Shown here: positions 46,501-58,400 of the stretch, piece by piece
Position numbering within the stretch: the stretch's first letter is position 1
Layout: each line of letters begins with the position of its first letter
From: Straminergon stramineum
Taxonomy: Eukaryota; Streptophyta; Bryopsida; Hypnales; Calliergonaceae
DNA length: 64,000 bases
Reading direction: 5' to 3'
NCBI GenBank assembly: GCA_963920665.1
Contig: OY987265.1
Coordinates: forward strand, 7,259,001 to 7,323,000
Translations under genes and position numbers: made by a program
Notes under the pieces: generated by a model
Told to the model about the DNA's origin: nothing
The model's input: only the letters and a program-made list of their open reading frames with translations
The model's database searches: none

Positions 46501-48026
46501 GATGTCAGCATTCCCACTGAACCATCTTCACCATTCCGCATTTTGAACCTCCTAGCTCGAGTCTCTGCTTCGCTTCTAAAGATGTGATAGAAATAGTAGT
46601 AGACACCCTGCAACCATAGAAACGAAAGTTTCAAAAATCCCTGGAAGCCCTGGCAGTGATGACCCGAAAAGGGAAAGTAACGATTCTGGCTCACATTGAT
46701 GAGGATGAGATTACATATAGCACAGAAAGATGAAACAAAATCCAAACAAAGACCTGATTTTCCAATCAAGAAACATCTCACGCAAACACAATCTGAAGAT
46801 ATTCTGATCAGATCCGAACATACAAAGTTAAGACATACCTGCGAGCATGCAGTGCCAACTAACGATGGCAAGAGCCCCCTGTATAATCCTGCCCATCCTT
46901 CGTTTTTAATGATCTGTAAAGTTAAAGATTGTAAATCTCTGAGCAAATGATTCATCATGCCAACTTCAGGCAGATCGATGCATTCGACTCCTTCTCTACT
47001 TTCATTCACCACACAATGTGGGGACTCGCAACTCTGATGTATCAGCAATCAATCTCACAGATTTCCATTACTACTGATAAATTCAACTTTCCATCCTTAC
47101 TACTGAAAAATTTAACTCAGGCTACGATGCTGCCAAACCCTTTATGCAGATCCCTACCTCCCAAATTTCTTGTGGGGCTCCCTTAGGCAGCTTCGTTGGA
47201 TATGCTTTGGCAAATGCCAAGGCGCCATCCTCGTCAACTGGAACATTACCAGTTTTTGCTGTCCTCTCCGTTTGTTGCCTAGTATTGACCTACATGAGAT
47301 AAACGACATTACGAGATCACAAGGAGAGTTACATTCAGCATCCTTGTAACTATTGGATCATGTAAACATTAAGAAAAAAAGCCACTCAACGAGATGGCGA
47401 CTTCTATATTAGCAGCCTCATTCAATCAACTAGAAGGCAGCATCTGAGGTAGAGGATACTAAAACCATTGGGAATCTAAACCGTCTCCTGTATTGATCCC
47501 TGTTACCAATCATCTATTCACACACTAGGTTGGATTTATTAGAAAATGCTGTAAGCATAGTTAAATGTCTACAGCCATCCACTCTTTGAATGAAAATGGA
47601 GTTCTCTACTGTCACTTATTGTGGTCAATAACCTCCCACTTTGAAATTTCGTAAGAAATTCAAAAATAGTGATAAAAAAAATTGAACTCAATATATTTGG
47701 CCCCTTCACCAATGGTGATCTCTCCACATATCTATACATCTCCCAAAAATCACTCTGATACACATGTTTGAATGCTTAAAATGACGCAAATGGAATCCAG
47801 CTCCTTAAGTGCATAGAGAGCACTCCGGCTTGTATCTGCAAAGCCGTTAAATGAATCTTTTTGCATTATCCTTCAAATGATTTCGAATCTAGATTTTCCA
47901 AATTCCCACAAAACTATTCAAAGTGAAGAATTACATTTGACTTACCGCTTGCAGAGGATAGGTCAACAGTACAGCTACAATGCCACCTCCGGCACCAGCG
48001 AGTCCATTTACCACCGCATCTGACAT
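43552..48026 (-). CDS. PXN: Peroxisomal NAD carrier (mitochondrial carrier family), 11 exons
   Basis: I assembled 11 exons, all GT-AG: 48026-47946, 47289-47158, 46913-46839, 46607-46477, 46164-46110, 45936-45802, 45555-45487, 45233-45126, 44613-44545, 44331-44277, 43754-43552. These give 1113 bases, 370 residues and a TGA. Three carrier repeats are visible, with signature regions YPLQAVNTRQQ (23-33), NPIWVIVTRMQ (148-158) and YPLLVVKSRLQ (279-289). N-terminal MSDAVVNGLAGAGGG and C-terminal GFYKGMRTKIVQSV, then LFMIKEELVKAA, are those of the plant peroxisomal carrier (Arabidopsis PXN/PMP38), which exchanges NAD, AMP and CoA-type cofactors across the peroxisomal membrane. The protein is about 40 residues longer than I recall for Arabidopsis, through longer loops after repeats 1 and 2 (residues 34-71 and 159-203, Ser-rich). 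Start chosen because the first exon matches the family N terminus. Family call firm; subfamily high. Confidence 0.94.
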
Positions 48027-49610
48027 CGCTTCACTCAGGTGCTACCACCTCCTCAAGCCTCATGAATTGATAAGCCTTCACATAAAAATAAAAATAAAAA
48101 TTCTTAGTCCGGTGGAACCCCAGTAGCCATACTCACTTCGTTACAAAACGAAATTAAAAGATGAATGCAACAGTGATCAGCCCATGTCCCAAGTACTCAT
48201 CCATTCTTTAATCCTCAATCTAGAGGAACCAAATCAAAATGAAAATCAGTAAATCTTCACATGCTCAGAATGAACTGACAAGTAAGCTGAAATTTTGAGT
48301 GAAGTGCTGCTCAAGAGATTATGTTCTATGAAGAGAATGTAGCACTGATGTGCCTTTCAAGGGGTTATGTCTCCTGAGCAGCATGATGCCGAATCGACTC
48401 ACTTCAAGAGGTTAATCATAAAATTGAAAAAACAAACATGAATTCTGCCGTGATTCGCTTCTGAACTCCCCAAATGCAGAGAAGATCGAAAAAAAAAATC
48501 AAATTTAGTCTCAAATTTCAATGAAAAGGCAAAAAAATCCCCGAAATACAACGGGATGCAGGTTTGAGCCAGAAAATCACGAATCAAGGCAGAATAAAAA
48601 AGATAAACCAATTCTTGAAATCGAGACTCTAGCACTATCTCAAAACGTGAACCCCGAAGCAAAATGAAGCGAATTTCACTTGCAACACCTCACTTCACAT
48701 CCCTCAAATCACTTGAAAAGTGAGCTGAATTTTAGAACGAAATGCTGCTCAGAAGGCACACAGCGTATGCTCTACACAGAGGATGTACCGGATGTGTACA
48801 TTTCAAGGGGAGGGGGGGGCTCGTCCTGATTTCTAATCAACTCACTTCCAAAAACTTAATCAAACAAAATGCTATCTCAATTCTCGTTCTAAACCTAGGA
48901 AAACCCCTAACTGCAGAAAAAATACAAAAATCGGGCTAAAAATCACACTACAGAAAAAACGAAAAAATACATCGAAATGCAACAAAAATCAGGATCGGAG
49001 GAATCCGTCAAACAAAATCCCCTTCATGAATCAAATCTGGTAAAAAAATTCGAAACTAAGCCATGGAGTTAACACTATCTCCAGGAGTGAATTCTGAGGC
49101 AAAATGCAGCGAACTCCACGTGCCAGAGAACTTGCGGTACCTCCGAAACTCCAGAGATGAAGGGGAGGTGATTTTAAAATTAATTAAAGAGAAATTATTA
49201 ACGAGAGAACTCAATCAATCCACCTGCACAAGCAAGAGCGCTCAGACTGCACGAAAGGCGGAAGCGTCCAGAGGCGTTCGGAGTCGATACTGCACCAAAT
49301 TGCACGAGAGTTATCTGGTAGGAAGCGCAATTGTGTCGGAGAGTGAAGGTGAGCGCGGGGGAGGTGATCGGAATGGGATCGGAGATGCGAGAGCCGAAAG
49401 AAAGATTGTCGCGGGAGGGGAGGTCCAGGGCGTGTTCGGCGTTCGGCGGGGGAAGACGATGGAGCAATGCGCACGCCGGAGTTCTGGCCCACCTGCACTC
49501 ACTCGCGCCTTTTGCTTTTTGAATTGTGAACGGAGTGGGGTAACTTTCGGTCCCCTTTTCACCCTCCGCGGTAACATTCAGCTCAGAAGGGGCAGTACCT
49601 TACACTAATT
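48027..49610. promoter_or_regulatory. Probable leader, leader intron and promoter of the carrier gene
   Basis: The minus-strand sense region above the start codon. A pyrimidine-rich, CpG-rich block at about 49200-49560 resembles a plant 5' leader/promoter. A leader intron is plausible, with donor-like GAG|GTACCG near 49142 and acceptor-like CACCTGAG just above the ATG at 48026. The 181-codon plus-strand frame at 49063-49608 is most simply the antisense shadow of this low-stop region. Confidence 0.4.
48282..49116. repeat. Tandem duplication, period about 438, upstream of the carrier start
   Basis: Copy 1 (48282-about 48685) and copy 2 (48720-about 49116) share, in order, AGCTGAA-TTT, GCTGCTCA, a TTTCAAGGGG phrase, CAACTCACTTC-AA-type and CACTATCTC blocks, and finally GAAGCAAAATGAAGCGAA against GAGGCAAAATGCAGCGAA. 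Identity is moderate. It sits in the presumed leader intron. Confidence 0.65.
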
Positions 49611-51420
49611 TGTCCTAATTTAGTACACTAATGAGACCCATCTCAATTCCGCCCCTCTGTTCTCACAGGTTACATTCTAGAACGAAAATATACACAGTGG
49701 GTACATGAGGGCGGAATTTTAATTCAGGTGGTAATAAGTTGGTTCACCTTGGAGATGATATTTAATTAGTCTTTGTTGATTTTTGTGTTGGCAATTCAAA
49801 GACGATTCCAAATCTTCTTTGTATGTATTTCTAGGATACTAGATGAATAAATTATGAAGTTTTTTTTAATGTTAATTATAAGTGTATCCAAGATTAACCC
49901 TAAGTTTCCAAGTTCAAAGCTAGTACACATTTTAGGCAAGAATCAAGATTGATCAGTTTTAATAATAGAAAACTTCATTACTAGGTGAACTTACCTTTGA
50001 TTCATCTTCACTTAAAAATTTGAAGTCTTAATAGTTATGGCCACATTTTGATTTTTATATAGCACCAAAAGTAGTTTGATGATTTTGAATAATTGGGAGT
50101 CATTCTACATAGGTGGAGACTTAACTTTGGTGAAGTCCCAAAGTGACTTTTGACATTGCAATAAAAATAAGCTAAAAACTCAAAATTAAATTGATAGGTT
50201 TTCAAAATTCATGTCTTAATTTCAATGTCCTAAAGGCAAACTTCTACATACAAAAATTGACTATAGTTTATATATCTCATAGAAATGTAAACATCATGGA
50301 AGTTGATGAAAGCAATAATGATTCTAGAAAACTTGAAAATGTTTTTTCAATTTTAACTCTACATGAAGTTCATCCTAATGCTCAACATTGTACAATCACA
50401 CAATATGGGAAGCTTTGTAGGAAATCTAGTGCATTTTTGACCTTTTTGAACAAGTTTCAAATTTTTTTTCCACTCGGAAGCTTCTCCACAGTGCCTTTTT
50501 TTTCTTGTTTAAATCCTACAATTTTCTTTGACATTTGGCAAATTGCCGAGGGTGGTGGTGGTGTTATTTTTACTTTGGCATATATCCAGACCTTAGCATA
50601 TATAGTTGGTTATGTTTTTGTGGATTATGCTTTTGAAGGGTTCATATATGCTGTAAAATATAGTATCTTTCGTAGGAGTTGAGCCTGGGGCCATACTATC
50701 TTGGGGGCAAGGATGTAGCCTTCAGAAAATACAAGGATCCAAAAGAGGGTTCAAGCATTTTTCAAAGGCTGGTTATAGTGTGGAAAAACATGCAAGTCAA
50801 GACAATTGGCTTCTGTGACAATAATGTACGCAATATAAACAAGAAGCATCATTTGGATTGTCAAATAGAATCACATAAGTAACTTCATGGTGAACATACA
50901 AGAAGTGATACTTACTCTCATTCCTCTATGTACGGATGCCATTGAGCCTAAAGGAGAGTGACAAATTGATGATTGCAAAAATGTAGGATTACTATAATTG
51001 CCTTGTGACTAACAGACACTAATTGTACTATTGCAGTGATTGCAGACTAAGTGACTAAAAACACTACATTTAAGTGAAGGTAATAAACATAATGAGGCTA
51101 ATTACCAAGGTGGAAATTAACAAGGTCCTACATTAGTTAAATTTTTTTGTCCTACCTCCCTTTCCTCGGTTGTTTGCCATGAAAATATAAATTCAAATGG
51201 TAAATATTCTAAGTATTGTTAGGGTATCTGGTCAAATTGACAAAACCTTTTAATGCTACCTAGTAGATTTCCTAACTTAGCATTTTGAGGGGGTACCTCA
51301 TCCCAATGTTCTCTATGTCATTTGGAAATCATCAAATTTTTTGGCTAGGTTGTAACTAAACCTCGGCACTCCCAAGATATTGTGCAATCAACATCTATTT
51401 TTATCAAGAGTGGCAACTTA
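49611..51420. other. Intergenic DNA between the divergent carrier and helicase genes
   Basis: AT-rich. The frame at 50191-50682 is open for 163 codons but begins on TTG. The next frame (50679-50882) reads GPYYLGGKDVAFRKYKDPKE then GSSIFQRLVIVWKN, vaguely like a cytosolic segment of a plant peptide/nitrate transporter. Too weak to name; possibly a coding relic. Confidence 0.3.
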
Positions 51421-51704
51421 CACTAAGGTAACTACAGCTAAAATCATACACTATAGATTCTTGCCTAAAATATACTCCCATTATTCATGAGAAGCTATGA
51501 TCTCTTTTAGACACACCTATTTTTAGCACTTTGAAAATTTATAGTTTATTCATATGATGTTCAAAAAATGCATTCTAAGAGAATCTAGAATCCCCTTTTC
51601 ACTACCTATAGGATCCCCCCAAAAAATTTCCAATATAACAATGGGAACATTGCTTGATAATGCTAAATTGCTTATTTGTGCTATTTTAGGTGTAGTTGCC
51701 TTAT
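51421..51704 (+). repeat. Dispersed repeat, direct copy of 42899-43340
   Basis: See partner; this copy lacks the 150-base internal segment. Confidence 0.7.
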
Positions 51705-52356
51705 CCGTTCCAATAGTGCTTGTGGCACTAATATACAAAGTCATATTAATCAAAATTAGTGTAGGTTGAAATTTCCACAAATATTAGATAATATATTGAC
51801 ATTAAATTTGTAGGTGACCCTAATTCCCACCTCATCAATGTTCACAAAACTAGCTAAAATTCACTCCATTGCTACTGAAAATTTTCAATAGCTAAATGAA
51901 CATTGGAAAAAATCCTTGAAAAAATTAGATTTTTGCCAAGACTGCAACAACCAATACATTGTCATAGTCAATTTGCAACTTTCTGCACATTGGGATTAGC
52001 ATCTATTTAGTCAATTTTGTGTTATATTACTCCCAATAATCCTTTACAACTTGCAAAATCCTTTCTTTTCTATTTTTTTTTAATACTACTTTGTCTCAAG
52101 GAAGCCAAAGTTGATGCATGTTTATCTTGAAGCTAGCATATTGCAATAAATTCCATAAACTAGGTAGCATATTACACTAAAATCCACAAACTAGTTCTGG
52201 GATCACTGCACCTCACTATCAGCACAGATCATTAAGAAATTGCTTGTGAATTCAAAGGATTGTTTAGTTACATCACTTACATGTCATTGAAGAGACTGTT
52301 TCAGTATTGCATTGAGGATTTGAGGAAGAATCCCTGCATTTGACAGGATTTGGAGT
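51705..52356. other. Upstream flank of the helicase gene
   Basis: AT-rich until about 52300, then GC-rich at the transcription unit. No gene is recognised; presumably contains the promoter. Confidence 0.4.
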
Positions 52357-52365
52357 TTAGGGTTT
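52357..52365 (-). promoter_or_regulatory. Telo-box in the helicase leader
   Basis: TTAGGGTTT, the complement of the plant telo-box AAACCCTAA, 127 bases above the start codon. Telo-boxes are known near the 5' ends of plant genes for translation and ribosome biogenesis. Role here inferred. Confidence 0.5.
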
Positions 52366-52491
52366 GTTGCAGGCCACTTCCGCTCACCATCTTCCTCGCA
52401 TCGTCCTGTCAAGCTTGCAACAATTGGCTGCGCGTCGGACACTTCCAAGCTTACGGAGACGGGCGCCGGACCTCAGATTGGGCCGAAGGCC

Positions 52492-55400
52492 ATGGGTGCG
52501 CCTCGCCAGGACCGCGCTGCACAGGTCGCATCGCACCAGACGCGTCTTCAGAAAATCGTCCTCGCCTGGGATTATCTTCGCATTGTTACCGACAGCAAGG
52601 TACGCACTGGCCAATTCTGGTCTCAATTGTCACAGTTCCACTTCGAATTCAAGCTGTACAATATTTCAAGCTTTTACTTTCAGTCAATTCGATTATGAAC
52701 TGAGAGAACATGGGATTGTTGTTGATTTTGTTACATGAATCATGCCCTTCCCCAAACCCTAAAACCCTGAACCCAAGCCTTAAACCCTAAATCTTGTACA
52801 ATGACCTTCCTAGTTTACGAATTGGAAATCGTTGACTCTCTCGCATTGATTGTTGTTGATTTGTTACATGAATTTAGTAAAGAAAACAGTGGAAATTGTG
52901 TGTCTCCTCATTTGTGGATTGATTCCCGTTCAGTCGATTTGCTGGTCTTAGAGACGGAGTATCGCTAGACGATGTTGTGCGGTTGCTGTAGAGTGTAAAA
53001 CCTGACTGGTAAGATTGTTTGAATTATGGCAGGCTAACCAGAAGAAGAGGAAGGCCTCAGACTACACTTCAGGGTCTGGACTGCGCAAAGTTCCTGATAC
53101 ATTTCATAATGTGGATGACTATCTGGATGTCTTTGAGTCTCTTCTTCTCGAAGAGTGTCGTTCTCAAATTCTGCGAGGGGATGAAGAAGAAGGTTTGGCA
53201 TATCTTTTTGTAGATCCTGAGAAAATGTGAGTATTATTACTTTTGACCTATATACAAATCAATGCTTGAATCACTATTTAATTTCTGACTTTTGTGGTGT
53301 CTTGCAGGTGGCACACAATGTCACATGGTTGCAGTGTTACAGTGCGAGAGAGTGAACGAGTTCCATTTTGTAAAGGTCGCTATCGACGCTGGAGATTGTC
53401 AACAGTACTACGAGAATGATCTGGTGCTTCTCAGCAAGGAACAGGTATGAGGAGTGGTATTGCATGTGTAATCTTGTTGGATATAAGGTAAGTAGCCCTA
53501 ATTGCAACACCTACCTTATTGCAGCACAATGTATACCCCATCATATCAGAACCTAAATCTATAGTTGTCATTCTTGTCTTATTCTTCTCTTATTCATGTG
53601 GCACAAATTTCTTAAGACAAGAATGACTATCCTAAATTTAGGGTTTTGAAAAAAAAGAGCCGGTGTACGTAGTGACGCAATTAGGGATACTTACCTTACT
53701 TTTAATGCCTTGGGGCTTTTGAACTTGCAAAGGGGTAGTCTTGCCGTGGGTAGTCTTCGTTTCTGCATGTCCTTGAGGTTGCGCAAAGATGCTTGAAAAT
53801 ATTATGTCCCCGTCACTATCATCATTTTTTTCTTCTGAAAACCTACTGTTTGTGAGGAATTCAGCTGGGACAAGGGAAGTTGCCAAGAACATATGCTCTT
53901 GCCAATGTGGAGAGCCGCGAGGGTCAACAAGCTTTACGGCTTCGCATGTACCTGCAGAAGGAAGCTGGGAAGGGGGGCGCAAATGAGAATGAATCTTCAG
54001 CAAATGTTCTCACGTCCCTTGCAGGCCCCAAAGCCGCGTGGTGGATTCTTAAGGTGTTTTTTCTGTCTCTTGTTTATGCTAGGAGTAATTTGTCCCTCGT
54101 CAGGCTTTGACGTGGAATAAAGTTTAGCTTTTGTTGCTGTCGCGTGCAACCAAGAGTATTCTTAGTGAATGTCTCAGAGAATATCTTCGGAGTGTCCTTG
54201 TTCTTGTGTGCCTTCTAATAATTTCCAGTAATGCTTTTAATTAATCATATTTTTTAATTATTAGTTGTTGAAGCACTTTTCAACTGACATTCCCATCTGT
54301 GCATAGCTATGCAACATGTCAACTATCACACGAGAGTACACCTCGCTCCGATCAGTGGGCTCCCTGCCATTTGTTGACACCATTCTATCTGCCAGCCTGA
54401 TTAAAGAAGATGAATCGGACTCAGCGAAAGATTCAGGCCGATGGACAATTCCCCCCTCTCTGTTTGATCATTTGAACGAAACTCATAACGTATCACAGCT
54501 TCAGGCTATTCAGGTAATTCTGAAGCAAGCGCGCGTGTGTGTATGCCGACAGCTAGTGCTCTGTTCGAATTTCTTAATGCATGCTTTTAAACTTTCTGTC
54601 CTCAATTTAAGCCTACGTGGTCGAGCTTTTGGTTAGTTTTAACTGGCTGTACTATCTGCAAAATTTAGAGGTGCTCATTTTGAGTTTTGATTGAACAGAC
54701 TGCTTGTTCACAAGATCCTCTAGTGCTCATACAGGTACTTTTCTTTCCTTGTCAGGTAGTTCTTTTGCACACATTTTAGAGCATAACTGATTGGATATCT
54801 AGTTGAAAAAACAATTTTTATGCGTGTAGTCCAGGAACAATTGGATTTCTCATCAGTGACGGAAGATTTAATTTTATCGGTGGATCTTACAATCTCCACT
54901 AATCATTCTATAATGATACAGGGGCCACCTGGAACAGGCAAGACACAGACCATTTTGGGTCTTCTCAGCGTTGTTTTGCACTCCACACCGGTTAGACAGG
55001 CTTTCAAGTAGTGCATTCACTTCGTTTCCCACCCATTGATGTCACTGTTATTTCTTCATTGAATTTACATCTGAAAGGTTCATCCTCTTTAGGCTAATCG
55101 TTAAACTTGAAATTTTGTGTAGTAGTAATCTCTTAAATTAAATGCACTCTGCGTCACGATTTCATCCATCACGTTTTCATAAGCACAATTTTTCATTCAT
55201 TATTTCTTTCTGAGCCCTAAGAACATCGAAACATCCTTCTCAATGATACCGGAGAGCTTTTAAAAATCTTTTTGGCTCTCTTGCATTGCAATGGGCTCCA
55301 TTCTAGTAAATACTAGTTGCATAATTTACTGCAATTCTGCTTTTCTTGTTTTATTTACATTACTATATTTTCCTCGTCTCATTTCTGAAAATTGTTTTGT

Positions 55401-58400
55401 TTGCAGTAATGGTGATGTATCTGTTCAACATAAGCTGGAGCTTACGTCTAAGGAGAGGTTGACCATGCTATCATTTGATTATTTTTAGTATCTTGATTTT
55501 GCTTTATATGCAGACATTTTCCACCGTGCGTTTGCGTAATTTCCATATGAAGTTCTGTGAATATTTTTTAACAGATTGTTGTTTAATTCTATGCAGCTAA
55601 GATCTTTGTCTGACCTGTTCATGATCAAGAACTTCTGGCTCCTTGCTTCTCTCTTTTGACATGATACTTTCTGGCATTCACTGCAGGTTGGAAAACTGGA
55701 TAAAGGCTTCACCATGGCTAAACCAAAGTGTGAATCCTCGAGATCTCATCATGCCCACAGATGGTGATGATGGGTTTTTCCCCACCTCTGACAATCAGTT
55801 TGTAAGTCTTCATGTTTTAGTCAGTATGAGGAAAAGAATGTCTTCTGTTTTCAGCACAATGTTGTAATTGAGTAGTCAGCACAAAGTCCAATCCATGTTT
55901 TGGATTATTTCGCTTAGTTTTAGTGGCTTTGTATGTTCGATGATTAATGTCAGGGGTCTAACAATCAAGTTTGATGTATTTTCACTAATTACCTATTTGC
56001 GTTGAAATTTTTTTATCTTAGATTTCTGAGCAATTATTTAGATTGTCAGAGACTAGTGGCTTGTCAAATTTTCTTCTCAAACTTCATGTTCATAATATTT
56101 TATTTTTGGAGATGTCTCTGCACTACCTAGTCAACATGGTTTATTTTGTATGCAAATAAGTACTGTGATTCGAGATTTATCATATCTGATTCTTCCTCAT
56201 GTTTGGCTGCAGCGGCCAGAAAATATTGGAGCTAAACGGAAGCATCGTAAACACGTGTTGGTGTGCGCCCCGTCAAATTCTGCTTTGGACGAAATAGTGT
56301 TGCGTCTATTGAATACAGGTTTCTTTATATTCCCTGTTTTGTTTGCAAAATTTCAGATTGCTTCTTTTCTTCCTATCTTAACTAAGTGGGGCATGCGATT
56401 AAGAAAACTCTTGGAGCCATGATAATATTCAATGTTGCTCACTATGACTGACCTAAATTAGTGACTATGAGCAAATTTCAGGTCTTCGGGATGAGGCTGG
56501 ACTATCGTACACACCTAGTGTTGTCAGAGTGGGCCTTAATGCACATCATTCAGTCTCTGCTGTTACTATGGACACTTTAGTGAGTTTTGCATTTTTTTGC
56601 CTCGTTGATTTCTGTCAATTGAATCTGCCATAGAACCAACGGAGCCATTGTAGAAAACGGGTTCTTTGAAATGTACCATAACGGCCTTCTTAACATCTAA
56701 GTTGTCGAAATTCGTCGAATTTGGAATTACCTCTGTTATATATGCTCTGTTGCATAAGCTCTGTGTGTTGACGGCATGTTCATTGGGTGTCCTTGGCGAG
56801 GCACTTTTGTGGCAAATGTTCCTACTGGGTTGACACAAAGACTATTTTCATGAATCTGGCGGAACATGTGAATGGTCATTTTATCATGTTTATGTAGTAA
56901 CCAATGAGCTTGGTTTTGGTAGGTTACACAACGTCTGAGCAGTGTGGAAAAATCAGCTGTATCAGCTGGACCGAAGACTAGTGCTGGAATGGAACGTGAC
57001 CGATGTCGAATCGCCATTTTAGACGAGGCTGCCATTGTGGGTTTGCTTCGAAACTACAGCTATGTCCAATTCATGTTCTTAATTTATATGACAATGATTG
57101 AATATACAATAGTTTTCTTTGTTGATTTACATTTGCATTATGTCATTTTGAAGCATCTTATGTTTATGTTAAAGATAGTGCTGTGGATCTCTGCAGGTGT
57201 GTTCCACTTTGAGTTTTAGTGGTGCTGGCATTTTCATGAGAATGAATCGTGGCTTTGATGTTGTTGTTATCGATGAGGCAGCTCAGGCGGTGAGAACCAT
57301 CATTTCTGGAAGGTTTTGTTTACTTAGCTTCTTCAAGTTGGAATTTGGATATTCAATGAGCTTCGCTTTTAGGTTTGATCCTATTATGCATATAAATTTG
57401 GAAAGCAGTTGCCAGGTAAGTAACATGGTGGAAGCCTGTGCAGGTGGAGCCTTCAACACTAGTGCCACTTGTTCATGGTTGTCGGCAAGTATTTCTGGTA
57501 TGTACATGGTTTGGGAAGACTTTTGCCAGCAGGATCGTTTCTGTTGTAACCATAGCTGCCATATTGTTAGGGCGCCGAACATGATAGTGAAGATGACGGT
57601 AGACCATACTTGGGAAATGAAAGAATTAAAATATCCAAATCATGGTTTTACGCTTTCACCACTTCAAATGTACACAAAGAGCGTTGGCTGCTTAATGATT
57701 AGAGTCGTTATCGGTTTTCATGTAGCCATAGTGTTGATTCGCCAGAATTCGTATGATGTTGCAGGTTGGAGATCCACTACAATTACCTGCTACTGTCTTA
57801 TCGACACAAGCAGTTGCTCATGGGTAATTACATATACATTGAAGTTGAGTGAGATTGCCGCGATGGAAGTTTTCTGCAGATGATATTATTCATTTTACAG
57901 AATGTCAGTCTGTCAGTTTATTTTCTTCAATACCTAATAAATCTATGAACCAATGTTTTGGTGCTGAAGGTATGGGATGAGCATGTTTAAACGATTTCAG
58001 AAGGCTGGGTATCCTGTGCAAATGCTGAAAACGCAATATCGTATGCATCCACAGGTATTTCATGTCATTGAACCAATGTTGATTGACTTTAATTACTCAT
58101 TCAGCGTTTGAAGAAGAAAATGTGTTGAATATCTGAAGATTCACTGAATCACTTTTCCCTGTTTGAATGTTTAGTTGATGATCTTGAGCTTATTCTAATC
58201 CCTGCTGGGTAATTCTCTTCTGATGTTAGGGTTTTCTCCGATGTGTGCAGCTCTTACCGTTACTAGGACTCTTAACTTTCTTTAATGTGGTGCGACTTCA
58301 TTTTTATTTGTGCTCATGGATTTTGTCTGTGTCAGATTCGTGAATTTCCATCGAACGAGTTTTATGACGGGGCATTAGAAGATGGTGATGTCGTGGAAAG

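Noticed and set aside
49063..49608. 181-residue plus-strand protein
   Set aside because: It lies antisense to the low-stop, CpG-rich leader/promoter block of the carrier gene, is low-complexity (Arg/Gly/Glu-rich) and has no domain.
57197..57883. 228-residue single-exon protein
   Set aside because: It contains helicase exon 13 but then runs through introns in a frame different from exons 14 and 15; the spliced model explains the conserved motifs.
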